Shown here piece after piece: positions 1 to 8,957 of a DNA stretch of 64,000 bases. The position numbers and the translations under genes are program-made. The DNA lies in NCBI RefSeq assembly GCF_030708455.1, contig NZ_JAUYWF010000005.1:62001-126000 (forward strand), written 5' to 3'. The notes below the pieces were generated by a model that saw only the letters and a program-made list of their open reading frames with translations, did no database searches and had not been told where the DNA came from. The stretch comes from Halomonas sp. SSL-5. GTDB taxonomy: Bacteria; Pseudomonadota; Gammaproteobacteria; Pseudomonadales; Halomonadaceae. Positions within the stretch are counted from its first letter, which is position 1. The number at the start of each line of letters is the position of its first letter.

Positions 1-1103
1 CACAGACGCATCGGCATGACGACGTAGAGGGCATCGCCGCCACCCGGCTCCTCCATCAGCGCACTGCTGTTGGAGTCCGCCAGGGTCATCTGCACGCGAT
101 CTTCATCGATGGCATTGAGCACGTCGACCAGGTAACCGACGTTGAAGCCGATCTCCAGGGAGTCTCCGCTGTACTCGATGGCGATGTTCTCCTCGGCCTC
201 CTCCTGCTCGGGGTTGTTGGCCATCAACTTGAGGTTGCCCTCCTCGAGGTGGAGTCGCACACCGCGATACTTCTCGTTGGAGAGGATGGCGGTACGTGAC
301 AGGACCTGGCGCAGCTCGGCACGGTCGGCGATGAAGACCTTGTCGCCACCCCGGGGCACCACCCGCTCATAGTCGGGAAACTTGCCGTCGACCAGCTTGG
401 AGGTGAAGGTGAAGTCGCCGGTGTGGGCGCGGATGTGGCTGGCCCCCAGGGTCAGGCTGACCGGATCCTCGCCGTCATCGAGAAGCCGCACCAGCTCGAG
501 GATACCCTTGCGCGGAACGATCAGCTTCTGGGGCGATGCCACGTGCAGCTCGGCCGGCCGCGAGCACACCGCCAGTCGGTGACCGTCGGTCGCCACCGCA
601 CGGATCAGGTTGTCGCGCATCTCGAGGAGCATGCCATTGAGGTAGTAGCGCACGTCCTGCTGGGCCATGGCGAAGGAGGTGGCGTCGATCAGGTGCTTGA
701 GCATGCCCCGCGGCAGGCTCAGCTCGGTGCTGCCCTGGCTGTCCTCGATGCTCGGGAACTCCGCGACCGGCAGGGTGGAGAGGGTGAACCGGGAACGTCC
801 ACTGCGCAGCACCGCGCGGCCCTCCTCCAGGGAGAGCTGGATCTCGGCCTGATCGGGCAACGACTTGCAGATATCCATCAGCTTGCGAGCCGGCACGGTC
901 ACTCCGCCCGGCTCATCCACCCGGGTGGCCACTGTGCGCCCGATCAGCTCCACTTCCAGGTCGGTACCGGTCAGCGCGACCTCCTCCTGCCCCACCTGTA
1001 TCAGTACGTTGGAAAGCACCGGCAGTGTCTGGCGGCGCTCCACCACGCCGGCCACCAGCGTCAGCGGTCGCAGTAGCGCTTCGCGGGAGATGGAAAATTT
1101 CAT
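1..1103 (-). CDS. dnaN: DNA polymerase III subunit beta (sliding clamp), missing only the last stop base
   Basis: DnaN forms the ring-shaped dimer that tethers DNA polymerase III to DNA. The reading frame starts at an ATG (MKFSISREALL) at 1103 with a GGAG ribosome site about 7 bases upstream, and runs 367 codons to ...VVMPMRL, which matches the C-terminus of the E. coli clamp. The last two bases visible (TG) are the start of the stop codon, so the protein is complete although the gene touches the window edge. It lies 106 bp downstream of dnaA in the same direction, the standard dnaA-dnaN order; recF would be expected next, outside the window. Length equals the usual 366-367 residues. Confidence 0.97.
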   Translation of the reverse strand, partial: MKFSISREALLRPLTLVAGVVERRQTLPVLSNVLIQVGQEEVALTGTDLEVELIGRTVATRVDEPGGVTVPARKLMDICKSLPDQAEIQLSLEEGRAVLRSGRSRFTLSTLPVAEFPSIEDSQGSTELSLPRGMLKHLIDATSFAMAQQDVRYYLNGMLLEMRDNLIRAVATDGHRLAVCSRPAELHVASPQKLIVPRKGILELVRLLDDGEDPVSLTLGASHIRAHTGDFTFTSKLVDGKFPDYERVVPRGGDKVFIADRAELRQVLSRTAILSNEKYRGVRLHLEEGNLKLMANNPEQEEAEENIAIEYSGDSLEIGFNVGYLVDVLNAIDEDRVQMTLADSNSSALMEEPGGGDALYVVMPMRL

Positions 1104-1209
1104 GTCGGCTCCACGTCTTGTCCTGAAGGGTTGCAGCCGGCGGGGGCTCGGCCGAACGGCATGGCGACCATTAAACCACAAGCCGGCGATGTCTCGGAGG
1201 GCGGAGCGA

Positions 1210-2679
1210 TCAGCTGGTCAGCAGCCGCAGCAGGTTCTTGTAGTCCTCGCGGATATCGGAGCTCTCCTCCTGGAGCTGCTTCACCTTGCGACAGGCGTGC
1301 AGCACCGTGGTGTGGTCACGCCCCCCGAAGGCATCTCCGATCTCCGGCAGGCTGTGGTTGGTCAGCTCCTTGGCCAGGGCCATGGCCACCTGGCGAGGGC
1401 GCGCCACAGACCGCGAACGGCGCTTGGAGAGCAGGTCGGCGAGCTTGATCTTGTAGTACTCGGCCACGGTGCGCTGGATATTGTCGACCCCGACCTGCTT
1501 GTCCTGCAGGGCCAGCAGGTCCTTGAGCGACTCGCGGATGAAGTCCTGGGTGATCGGCTTGCCCATGAAGTGGGAGTCGGCGATCACCTTCTTCAGCGCC
1601 CCCTCCAGCTCGCGCACGTTGGAGCGGATCTTCTGGGCGATGAAGAAGGCCGCATCATGCGGCAGGTCGACCCTAGCCTGGTCGGCCTTCTTCATCAGGA
1701 TGGCGACTCGGGTCTCGAGCTCCGGGGGTTCGATGGCTACCGTCAGGCCCCAGCCGAAGCGGGACTTGAGGCGCTCTTCCACGCCGCTGATCTCCTTGGG
1801 ATAGCGGTCGGAGGTCAGGATCATCTGCTGACCGCCCTCGAGCAGGGCATTGAAGGTGTGGAAGAACTCCTCCTGGGAGCGCTCCTTGCCGGCGAAGAAC
1901 TGGATATCGTCGATCAGCAGGGCGTCGACACTGCGATAGAAACGCTTGAAGTCGTTGATGGCGTTGAGCTGCAGCGCCTTGACCATATCGGCCACGAAGC
2001 GCTCGGAGTGCAGGTAGACCACCCGCGCATTCTCGCGGCGCCCGGCCAGGGCGTTGCCCACGGCATGCATCAGGTGGGTCTTGCCCAGGCCCACCCCGCC
2101 GTAGAGGAACAGCGGATTATAGGCACCGCCGGGATTCTCCGACACCTGCCGGGAGGCGGCCCGGGCCAGCTGGTTCGACTTGCCCTCGACGAAGGTCTCG
2201 AAGGTGAAGTTGGGGTTTAGGCCACTGGTGTGCTTGAGGCTGCCCTCCACCTGGACCTGACGCTCGCCACCGGGCCGCCGAACCGGCTGCGACTCCTCTC
2301 GACTGGCCTCGGTCTCGACCGCGTCGGCCGAATCGCCGCGGGACCGAGTGTGCACGGCCGGGGCCGCCGGTCGACGCGGAGTTGCCGACACCGGAGTGCC
2401 AAGCTCTCGCGGCTGGGGGCGCGGTGCGGCACGTCGACTCCCGACACTCAGCACCACCTTGGGCGGCCGCGCCGGCGACAGCTCGCGCAGTAGTTCGCCG
2501 ATGCGCTTGGCGAACTTATCGCTGACCCAGTCACGCACGAAGCGATTGGGTGCCAGCAGGCACAGCTCTCCCCCTTCGCCCTCCTCTGCCTGGAGCGGGC
2601 GAATCCAGGTGTTGAACTGCTGTGAGCTCAACTCGTCCTGCAGGGTATCCAGACACTGTTGCCAGAGAGCCAGCGACAC
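1210..2679 (-). CDS. dnaA: Chromosomal replication initiator protein DnaA
   Basis: DnaA binds DnaA boxes, melts the origin and loads the replicative helicase. The 489-residue protein has domain I (about 1-80), a long Pro/Arg/Glu-rich domain II linker (about 81-150), the AAA+ domain with Walker A GGVGLGKT at 194-201 and Walker B LLIDDIQ at about 254-260, and a C-terminal DNA-binding domain with the signature [15 protein letters not shown]. The start is GTG at 2679, giving [10 protein letters not shown], the usual family N-terminus. The upstream region (2680-3030) holds several DnaA boxes, one of them a perfect box at 2736-2744 lying just upstream of a TACAAT -10 candidate on this strand (2714-2719), which suggests autoregulation. 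dnaN follows in the same direction. Confidence 0.98.
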   Translation of the reverse strand: MSLALWQQCLDTLQDELSSQQFNTWIRPLQAEEGEGGELCLLAPNRFVRDWVSDKFAKRIGELLRELSPARPPKVVLSVGSRRAAPRPQPRELGTPVSATPRRPAAPAVHTRSRGDSADAVETEASREESQPVRRPGGERQVQVEGSLKHTSGLNPNFTFETFVEGKSNQLARAASRQVSENPGGAYNPLFLYGGVGLGKTHLMHAVGNALAGRRENARVVYLHSERFVADMVKALQLNAINDFKRFYRSVDALLIDDIQFFAGKERSQEEFFHTFNALLEGGQQMILTSDRYPKEISGVEERLKSRFGWGLTVAIEPPELETRVAILMKKADQARVDLPHDAAFFIAQKIRSNVRELEGALKKVIADSHFMGKPITQDFIRESLKDLLALQDKQVGVDNIQRTVAEYYKIKLADLLSKRRSRSVARPRQVAMALAKELTNHSLPEIGDAFGGRDHTTVLHACRKVKQLQEESSDIREDYKNLLRLLTS

Positions 2680-3030
2680 GCGACGTCACCACCTTGTCGA
2701 AAAACGGCCGAGCATTGTATCGCCCCGACGGATGGTTATCCACACCCCGGACGCTTCTCTGCGCCCTGTGGAAAAGCGGGCCGATGAAAGGGGGATTTTC
2801 CTGGGGCCGATCTGTGCCTAACCCACGGCGGTGGAGAAACTCGACTTCCATCCACAGGATACCCCACTCTCGCGCACCGTTCATCCAGTCACTATCCACA
2901 ACGACGTCATGCCTTCAACCATCTGATATCATGTATATAAATCCACTTATCCACAAAATGCCTCCCCAGTATTAATAACAAGGCATTACAGGTTATAAAC
3001 ATTATTGTTATTGGAGTCGGGCATGCTCGG
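2680..3030. other. oriC-like region between dnaA and rpmH
   Basis: No gene fits here. The stretch has perfect DnaA boxes TTATCCACA at 2736-2744 and 2947-2955, one-mismatch boxes at 2767-2775 (minus strand TTTTCCACA) and 2892-2900 (CTATCCACA), and a weaker one at 2848-2856. Immediately right of the last box, bases about 2929-3015 are strongly AT-rich (for example attaataaca and ttataaacattattgttatt), a candidate DNA unwinding element. Box cluster plus AT-rich segment between dnaA and rpmH is the arrangement of the Pseudomonas origin. The divergent dnaA and rpmH genes also need promoters here. Origin function is inferred; a second box cluster exists at 21.0-21.4 kb. Confidence 0.75.
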
Positions 3031-3121
3031 CGACCCCGAGCGAGCGATCCGGCCGCCACTCCCAGGGGTGCGATCGTGGGCAATGGCATCTGGGCAATCG
3101 GTCGATTGGCGCACAGAAAAA

Positions 3122-3150
3122 TTGCACCGCCCGGGGGAAATCACTACAAT
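3122..3150 (+). promoter_or_regulatory. Probable sigma-70 promoter of rpmH-rnpA
   Basis: TTGCAC (3122-3127) and TACAAT (3145-3150) are separated by exactly 17 bp and sit about 100 bp before the rpmH start, on the right side of the oriC-like region. This is the best promoter match in the interval and would drive rpmH and rnpA. Confidence 0.6.
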
Positions 3151-3247
3151 TTCCGGTCTTGAACCGAATACGTCCGGGTTTCCAGCGGGAATCCAGGCGC
3201 CTCGAAAACGACGAATCGTCCAGAAAACCACGTGGGAATAACGAGTT

Positions 3248-3382
3248 ATGAAACGCACCTTTCAGCCCAGCGTCCTGAAGCGTAAGCGTACGCACGGTTT
3301 CCGTGCCCGGATGGCCACCAAGAACGGACGTGCCGTCCTGGCGCGTCGTCGCGCCAAAGGTCGCAAGCGCCTGAGCGCCTGA
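3248..3382 (+). CDS. rpmH: 50S ribosomal protein L34
   Basis: A 44-residue, highly basic protein beginning [18 protein letters not shown] and ending KGRKRLSA, an almost exact match to bacterial L34. L34 is a small protein of the large ribosomal subunit that packs against 23S rRNA. It is the first gene of the rpmH-rnpA pair, 13 bp before the rnpA start, and its position divergent from dnaA across the origin region is conserved in gammaproteobacteria. Confidence 0.97.
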   Translation: MKRTFQPSVLKRKRTHGFRARMATKNGRAVLARRRAKGRKRLSA

Positions 3383-3395
3383 TCACGGACCCTGC

Positions 3396-3842
3396 GTGCC
3401 CGGTCAGTCGTTTCCCCGCCGTCTGCGCCTGCTGACGGCAGGGGACTATCGTCAGGTCTTCGAGAATGCAGTCTTCAAGGTGCATGGCAAGGGGCTGATG
3501 GCGCTCGCCTCGCCCAACGATCTGGGGCATCCCCGCATCGGCCTTGTCATCAGCAAGAAGAGTATGCGCCGTGCCGTGGACCGCAACCGCGTCAAGCGGC
3601 TGGTGCGCGAATCGATCCGGTTCCAGCAGCATCGTCTCCCCGCCGTCGACATCGTGATACTCTCGCGGCGCGGCGTGGGCGACCTGGATAACGAGACCCT
3701 GCACCGGCAGCTGTTCGGGATGTGGCGAAGGCTGACACGCGAGGCACAGAAGACGCCCGTAGGACAGCCGTCACTAAGCGTCGCGCCGTCTTCATCCGAT
3801 CGGAGTCCACGGAAGCATGAGCGCACCCCTTCGCAAGGCTAG
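3396..3842 (+). CDS. rnpA: Ribonuclease P protein component
   Basis: RnpA is the protein subunit that, with the M1 RNA, removes 5' leaders from pre-tRNAs. The protein starts at GTG 3396 (VPGQSFPRRLRLLTAGDYRQVF) and carries the RNR signature in DRNRVKRLVRESIR. At 148 residues it is longer than the roughly 110-130 residue family norm; after about residue 115 there is a Ser/Pro/Arg-rich tail without recognisable homology. In many relatives the 3' end of rnpA overlaps yidD; here no yidD follows, and a terminator lies 47 bp downstream, so the tail may have arisen when that junction was rearranged. Confidence 0.95.
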   Translation: MPGQSFPRRLRLLTAGDYRQVFENAVFKVHGKGLMALASPNDLGHPRIGLVISKKSMRRAVDRNRVKRLVRESIRFQQHRLPAVDIVILSRRGVGDLDNETLHRQLFGMWRRLTREAQKTPVGQPSLSVAPSSSDRSPRKHERTPSQG

Positions 3843-3888
3843 GCTTGACGCTGCCGGCGCTACCCTCGAGAGTCCGTGTTCGGAATAC

Positions 3889-3914
3889 AGCCTGCCATCG
3901 GCAGGCTTTTGTCT
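3889..3914 (+). terminator. Rho-independent terminator after rnpA
   Basis: Perfect 8-bp stem agcctgcc / ggcaggct with a 3-base loop, followed by tttgtct. It separates rpmH-rnpA from yidC transcriptionally and lies where yidD is normally found. Confidence 0.75.
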
Positions 3915-3977
3915 ATCTCGGGCGGCTGAATCGCCTTCCGCCCCTGGCATGTTCACTACCCACTGGGCAGAACCCTC

Positions 3978-5666
3978 ATGGACGTAAAACGACTCCTATT
4001 GCTGATTCCACTGGCGGTGCTCGCCTATCTGATCGTCGTGCAGTGGAATCAGGACTATGGCCAGACGGCCGTCGAGCCCCAGGCTCCCTCCTTCAGCAGC
4101 AATCAGTCCGGGAGCGGCGACTCCCAGGCCGAAGGTGGCGAGGATGGCCTGGCGGTTCCGGCAACGAACCGTGGCGATAGCATGGCGGAGGCCATGCCCG
4201 ACGAGACCGCGTCGGCTGCCAGCCGCGACCTGGTTGCCGTGATGACCGACGTGCTGGACCTGCGCATCGATCCCCAGGGCGGCGACATCGTCTATGCGGC
4301 GCTACCCCAGCACAAGCTGACCCTCGACTCGGACCGCTCCTATGTGATGCTCTCCGACGGCGAGACGCGCAGCTATGTGGCACGTTCCGGGCTGCAGCTG
4401 GACGGTCAGTCGGGACGCATCGCCTACACGCCCGAGAAGACCGAGTATCGCCTGGCAGAGGGTGACAAGCGCCTTGAGGTTGACCTGAGTGGCGAGGTCG
4501 ACGGCATCGAGATCACCAAGCGCTTCTCCTTCGAGCGCAACAGCTATGCGGTGGACGTCGAATACTTCCTGGCCAACGCCAGCCAGGAGCCCGTCTCGGC
4601 CCGCTTCATCGGCCAGCTGGCGCGTGACAACAGCAGCGATCCCTCCAGCGGTCCCAAGATGGGGATGAAATCCTATCTCGGCGCGGCCTACTCCACCCCC
4701 GAGGATAGCTACCTCAAGGTCGGCTTCGAGGATATCCAGGAAGGCAAGTTCGAGAACCGCGAGGCCGAAGGCGGCTGGGTCGCGATCATCCAGCACTACT
4801 TCGTCAGCGCCTGGGCGCCGCCCCAGAACCAGCAGAACCTCTACTACGCCACCACCGACTCCCGCGGTCGCAATGTGGCCGCCTTCGCCGGCCCGGTGAC
4901 CCAGGTGGCGGCCGAGGGCGAGTCGCGCCTGGGCGCCACCCTCTATGTGGGGCCCAAGGTGCAGGACTACATGGAAGACGTGGCGCCCAACCTCAAGCTC
5001 ACCGTCGACTTCGGCTGGCTGTGGTTTATCGCCAACCCGCTGTTCTGGCTGCTCGACAAGATCCAGGACGTGGTCGGCAACTGGGGCTGGTCCATCGTGC
5101 TGCTGACCATGCTGGTCAAGGCCGCCCTGTGGCCGCTCTCCGCCAAGGCCTACAAGTCCATGGCCCGCATGCGCAAGCTGGGCCCGGAGATGCAGCGCCT
5201 CAAGGAGCAGTTCGGCGACGACCGCCAGAAGATGTCCCAGGAGATGATGAAGTTCTACCAGAAGGAGAAGATCAATCCTCTGGGTGGCTGCCTGCCGATC
5301 CTGGTGCAGATGCCGGTGTTCATCGCCCTCTACTGGATGCTGCTGGAGTCCGTGGAGCTGCGCCACGCGCCCTTCATGTTCTGGATCCAAGATCTTTCGG
5401 TGAAGGACCCCTACTTCATCCTGCCGATCCTGATGGGGGCCTCCATGTTCGTGCAGCAGATGCTCAACCCCACCCCGCCGGATCCCATGCAGGCGAAGAT
5501 CATGCGCATGCTGCCCATCGTCTTCACCTTCTTCTTCCTGTGGTTCCCGGCCGGTCTGGTGATCTACTGGGTGGTGAACAACTGCATCTCAATCATTCAG
5601 CAGTATGCGATCACCCGCAAGATCGAGAACGACCCCAGCGTCGGCAAGGGCATGAAGACCAAGTGA
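3978..5666 (+). CDS. yidC: Membrane protein insertase YidC
   Basis: YidC inserts proteins into the inner membrane alone or with SecYEG; known clients include the F0 subunits a and c, which are encoded further along this window. The 562-residue protein starts [20 protein letters not shown], the N-terminal anchor of Gram-negative YidC, followed by a low-complexity Ser/Gly/Glu linker (about 35-75), the large periplasmic beta domain (about 80-330), and the C-terminal five-helix insertase core that contains [20 protein letters not shown]. It ends in a short basic tail. It probably has its own promoter, because a terminator precedes it. Confidence 0.97.
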   Translation: MDVKRLLLLIPLAVLAYLIVVQWNQDYGQTAVEPQAPSFSSNQSGSGDSQAEGGEDGLAVPATNRGDSMAEAMPDETASAASRDLVAVMTDVLDLRIDPQGGDIVYAALPQHKLTLDSDRSYVMLSDGETRSYVARSGLQLDGQSGRIAYTPEKTEYRLAEGDKRLEVDLSGEVDGIEITKRFSFERNSYAVDVEYFLANASQEPVSARFIGQLARDNSSDPSSGPKMGMKSYLGAAYSTPEDSYLKVGFEDIQEGKFENREAEGGWVAIIQHYFVSAWAPPQNQQNLYYATTDSRGRNVAAFAGPVTQVAAEGESRLGATLYVGPKVQDYMEDVAPNLKLTVDFGWLWFIANPLFWLLDKIQDVVGNWGWSIVLLTMLVKAALWPLSAKAYKSMARMRKLGPEMQRLKEQFGDDRQKMSQEMMKFYQKEKINPLGGCLPILVQMPVFIALYWMLLESVELRHAPFMFWIQDLSVKDPYFILPILMGASMFVQQMLNPTPPDPMQAKIMRMLPIVFTFFFLWFPAGLVIYWVVNNCISIIQQYAITRKIENDPSVGKGMKTK

Positions 5667-5691
5667 CCGAGTTCGCCTGAGCGACTCCCCG

Positions 5692-5723
5692 GACCCCCGC
5701 CCCGAGCGGGGGTCTGGCGTTTC
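5692..5723 (+). terminator. Terminator after yidC
   Basis: Nine-base perfect stem gacccccgc / gcgggggtc (5692-5700 and 5706-5714), loop cccga, followed by a short T-containing tail (tggcgtttct). It lies in the 103-bp gap between yidC and mnmE. Confidence 0.65.
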
Positions 5724-5769
5724 TGGGGAGCCGAAACGACAATGTTGGCATCACGCCGAGGAGACCCCC

Positions 5770-7137
5770 ATGGCCCCGCTTCACGATCAGGACACCATCG
5801 TCGCACTGGCCACCCCGCCGGGACGCGGCGGGGTCGGCATCATCCGCGTCTCGGGCCCGCTCAGCACGACGATCGCCGAGGCGATGGTAGGCCAGCGCCC
5901 CGCGCCTCGCCTCGCCCACTACGGCCCCTTCCGGGGCGAGGAGACGGTGATCGACGAGGGCATCGCACTGTACTTCCCGGGGCCACACTCCTTCACCGGC
6001 GAGGATGTCCTGGAACTGCAGGGCCACGGCGGCACGGTGATCATGGACCTGCTGCTCGAGCGCTGCGTGCAGTTGGGGGCCCGCCTCGCCCGCCCCGGCG
6101 AGTTCTCCGAGCGCGCCTTCCTCAACGACAAGCTCGACCTGGCCCAGGCCGAGGCGATCGCCGACCTGATCGATGCCAGCTCGCGGGCGGCCGCCGAGAA
6201 CGCCCTGCGCTCCCTGCAGGGGGACTTCTCGCGCCGGGTCGAGGGCCTGGTGGAGCGCCTGATCGAGCTGCGCATCTACGTGGAGGCGGCCATCGACTTC
6301 CCTGAGGAGGAGATCGACTTCCTGGGGGATGGTCGCGTCGCACAGATGCTCGCCAGCGTGCAGGAGGAACTCGCCGCGGTGCGGGCCGCCGCCGGCCAGG
6401 GCGCGCTGATGCGCGAGGGCATGAACGTGGTGATCGCCGGCCGCCCCAACGCCGGCAAGTCCAGCCTGCTCAACGCCCTCACCGAGCAGGAGACCGCCAT
6501 CGTCACCGATATCGCCGGCACCACCCGCGACGTGCTGCGCGAGCATATCCATATCGATGGCATGCCACTGCACGTCATCGACACCGCCGGCCTGCGCGAC
6601 ACCCCCGATGCCGTCGAGCGGATCGGCGTGGCCCGCGCCTGGGCGGAGATCGAGAAGGCCGATCGTGTGCTGCTGCTGGTCGACGCCGCCACCACCGACG
6701 CCACCGACCCCATGGCGATCTGGCCCGAGTTCGTGGCCCGGCTGCCCGACCCGTCTCGGCTGACCCTGGTACGCAACAAGATAGATGCCAGCGCAGAGCC
6801 CCCGGGACTCGACTTGTCCACAACCGCTCCCATCGTCAGGCTCTCCGCGAAGACCACACAGGGTGTGGATAACCTGAAGGCCCACCTCAAGGCGGTGATG
6901 GGCTTCACCGGTACCGCGGAGGGGCGCTTCTCGGCCCGCCGGCGCCACCTCGACGCCCTGGACCGCGCCGAGCGGGCGCTTCACAACGGCGAAGCCCAGC
7001 TCGCAGGCTACGGGGCCGGGGAGCTGCTCGCGGAAGACCTGCGCGACGCCCAGCAGGCGCTGGGCGAGATCACCGGGGAATTCAGCGCCGATGACCTGCT
7101 CGGCGAGATCTTCGGCAGCTTCTGTATCGGCAAGTAG
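5770..7137 (+). CDS. mnmE: tRNA uridine-5-carboxymethylaminomethyl modification GTPase MnmE
   Basis: MnmE and MnmG together make the cmnm5 or nm5 modification of the wobble uridine in several tRNAs. The 455-residue protein has an N-terminal tetrahydrofolate-binding domain, a helical domain and an embedded G domain (G1 GRPNAGKS at 224-231, DTAGLRDT G3, NKID G4), and ends in the conserved C-terminal CIGK with the functional Cys. A GAGGAG-type ribosome site precedes ATG 5770. The partner gene mnmG, adjacent in Pseudomonas, is 14 kb away here. Perfect or near-perfect DnaA boxes occur inside the gene at 6814-6822 and 6864-6872. Its last 13 codons are duplicated just downstream. Confidence 0.98.
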   Translation: MAPLHDQDTIVALATPPGRGGVGIIRVSGPLSTTIAEAMVGQRPAPRLAHYGPFRGEETVIDEGIALYFPGPHSFTGEDVLELQGHGGTVIMDLLLERCVQLGARLARPGEFSERAFLNDKLDLAQAEAIADLIDASSRAAAENALRSLQGDFSRRVEGLVERLIELRIYVEAAIDFPEEEIDFLGDGRVAQMLASVQEELAAVRAAAGQGALMREGMNVVIAGRPNAGKSSLLNALTEQETAIVTDIAGTTRDVLREHIHIDGMPLHVIDTAGLRDTPDAVERIGVARAWAEIEKADRVLLLVDAATTDATDPMAIWPEFVARLPDPSRLTLVRNKIDASAEPPGLDLSTTAPIVRLSAKTTQGVDNLKAHLKAVMGFTGTAEGRFSARRRHLDALDRAERALHNGEAQLAGYGAGELLAEDLRDAQQALGEITGEFSADDLLGEIFGSFCIGK

Positions 7138-7183
7138 ATAGCTCGGCGAGATCTTCAGCAGCTTCCGTATCGGCAAGTCGATA
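7098..7183 (+). repeat. 43-bp tandem duplication of the mnmE 3' end
   Basis: Bases 7098-7140 (last codons of mnmE plus four bases) and 7141-7183 are identical except for three positions. The copy contains the same LLGEIF.S..IGK-type coding text but lies after the stop codon. A third, more diverged unit is visible at about 7184-7226 (gtatcggcgagtgag). The series ends exactly where the convergent rlmJ gene ends. Confidence 0.9.
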
Positions 7184-7229
7184 GCCAGGCGAGCTCCTCG
7201 GCTGTCCCTGTATCGGCGAGTGAGCGGGC

Positions 7230-8078
7230 CTACTCGCCCACCCACCAGTCGCCGTGATAGCTGGCCTCGTCCCCCAGGCGCGGCACCACCTGCGCCATGG
7301 CCATGGCGAGACGCTCATCGAGCCCCCAGGGCGGGTTGACCACCAGCATGCCGCTGCCGAACATGCCACGCGTCTCGCGCCCCGGCGTCTGTAGGCGAAA
7401 CTCGCTGCGCCACACCTTGCGGACGCCACCGGCCTTCACGGCATCGAGCAGCTCATGGTGACGACCTGCCGGTAACAGCGGGTACCACACCAACACCACG
7501 GCATGACGCGCCTTGTGCAGTGCCGCCAGCAGCGCCTGGGCCACCTCGAGGTACTCCTGCTTGCGCTCGTAGCTCGGGTCGATCAGCACACACAGGCGCG
7601 GCGTCTTCACCGGCAGGCGCTCGACGAGTCCCTTCAGCCCATCGCCGTGAATCGTGCGTATATTGCCCTCCAGCGGCTGGTCGGCCAGATGCCCATGCTC
7701 TCCCGGATGCAGCTCGAAGAGCAGCTGGCGATCCCGGGGGCGCAGGCGCCGTCCCATCCACCAGGGCGACCCCGGATAGTGGGTCAGGCGGCGGGAATCC
7801 GGCTGTGCCCGGACCAGCGCCGCCAGCCAGCCGCCCAGCAGCTCCTCCCCCATGAGCGAGTCGCGCCCCTCCCACAGGGGCAGGACACCCTGGCGATACT
7901 CATGCAACCGGGATGTCTCCTCCGCCGCCAGGGGGTAGAGGCCACGACCGGCGTGAGTGTCCATGAACGTAACAGAAGATTCTTTACGTAAAATATGATC
8001 GATGACCCCGTGCAGGATCAGATGCTTGTGGACGTCGGCGAAATTACCGGCATGGTAGGCGTGCTGGTAGGAGAGCAT
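7230..8078 (-). CDS. rlmJ: 23S rRNA (adenine(2030)-N(6))-methyltransferase RlmJ
   Basis: RlmJ methylates A2030 of 23S rRNA. The 282-residue protein starts MLSYQHAYHAGNFADVHKH, the family hallmark, and has the SAM-binding segment MDTHAGRGLY (about 39-48) and the N6-adenine methyltransferase catalytic motif DPSYE, replacing the usual DPPY. The gene is convergent with mnmE and sits alone before a terminator and the OmpA-like gene, both on the same strand. Its stop codon is only 4 bp from the diverged third copy of the mnmE 3' repeat. Confidence 0.95.
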   Translation of the reverse strand: MLSYQHAYHAGNFADVHKHLILHGVIDHILRKESSVTFMDTHAGRGLYPLAAEETSRLHEYRQGVLPLWEGRDSLMGEELLGGWLAALVRAQPDSRRLTHYPGSPWWMGRRLRPRDRQLLFELHPGEHGHLADQPLEGNIRTIHGDGLKGLVERLPVKTPRLCVLIDPSYERKQEYLEVAQALLAALHKARHAVVLVWYPLLPAGRHHELLDAVKAGGVRKVWRSEFRLQTPGRETRGMFGSGMLVVNPPWGLDERLAMAMAQVVPRLGDEASYHGDWWVGE

Positions 8079-8110
8079 GGGGCGGATCCGCGAATCGGCA
8101 ACGAGAGAAA

Positions 8111-8148
8111 GAATCAGAGAAAGGGCCCGCCACAGGAGTGGCGGGCCC
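8111..8148 (-). terminator. Terminator of the OmpA-like lipoprotein gene
   Basis: Ten-base perfect stem gggcccgcca / tggcgggccc (8123-8132 and 8139-8148). Read on the minus strand it is followed by a pyrimidine-rich tail (tttctctgattc). It lies 30 bp after the stop at 8180. Confidence 0.75.
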
Positions 8149-8179
8149 GACGGGTTACCGCTGGATATCGAGGTAGCGC

Positions 8180-8857
8180 TTACTCGAAGCGGCTCTGGAT
8201 GGGCGACAGGGTGATCTCGACGCGACGGTTCTGGGCACGCCCCTGCTCGCTGTTGTTGCTGGCCACCGGCTGGTTCTCGCCATAGCCGGTCATGTTCAGG
8301 CGGGCACCGGCGACCCCGGCATTCATCAGGTAGTTGCCTACCGCCTGGGCGCGACGCTCGGAGAGCCGCTGGTTGTAGGCGGCATCACCGGTGCTGTCGG
8401 TATGGCCCCCGATATTGACGCGGGTATCGTCGTACTGGGTCAGTACCCTGGCCACATCGTTGAGGGCATTGCGCGCGTTGGACGTCAGATCGCTGGAGTC
8501 GAAGCCGAAGGTGACCTCGCTGGGCATGTTGAGCACGATATCGTCGCCGCGACGATCGACGCCGATACCGGTGCCCTGGGTGCTCTGGCGCAGCTGTTCC
8601 TCCTGACGATCCATATAGGCGCCGATACCGGCACCGGCGGCGGCACCCACGGCGGCGCCCACCAGCGCACGATCGCGGCGGCTGGTGCTGCCGTCACCGC
8701 TCAGCGCACCGGCAGCGGCACCGACCACGGCACCGATGGCGGCACCGGTGCCGGTCTGGTTGCGGTCGGTCTGGCCGCTGTAGGGGTCATTGGTGGCACA
8801 GCCGGCCAGCAGCACGGCGGCGGCCAGCGGGGCCATGAAACGAAGTGGCTTGGTCAT
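8180..8857 (-). CDS. OmpA-family outer membrane lipoprotein with glycine zipper (YiaD/Pal-like)
   Basis: Envelope protein that probably anchors the outer membrane to peptidoglycan. Starting at the ATG at 8857 (GGAG site 8-9 bases upstream), it has a lipoprotein signal MTKPLRFMAPLAAAVLLAGC with the lipobox LLAGC. A Gly/Ala-rich glycine-zipper region follows (GAAIGAVVGAAAGAL and VGAAVGAAAGAGIGAYMD). The C-terminal OmpA domain has FGFDSSDL, GGHTDSTGDAAYNQRLSERRAQAV and GYGENQPVASN, the peptidoglycan-binding pattern. Length is about 225 residues, typical of YiaD-like proteins. An upstream in-frame start would add nine residues but has no good ribosome site. Confidence 0.9.
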   Translation of the reverse strand: MTKPLRFMAPLAAAVLLAGCATNDPYSGQTDRNQTGTGAAIGAVVGAAAGALSGDGSTSRRDRALVGAAVGAAAGAGIGAYMDRQEEQLRQSTQGTGIGVDRRGDDIVLNMPSEVTFGFDSSDLTSNARNALNDVARVLTQYDDTRVNIGGHTDSTGDAAYNQRLSERRAQAVGNYLMNAGVAGARLNMTGYGENQPVASNNSEQGRAQNRRVEITLSPIQSRFE

Positions 8858-8957
8858 CGTGGCGTTCTCCTTGGTTTGGGTCATTGGTCATTGGCCCGTT
8901 CGGTCATCCCTGGGGCCGTCAATGGCAGCGATTGCGATGAGCGTAGCACAGGCGTCA

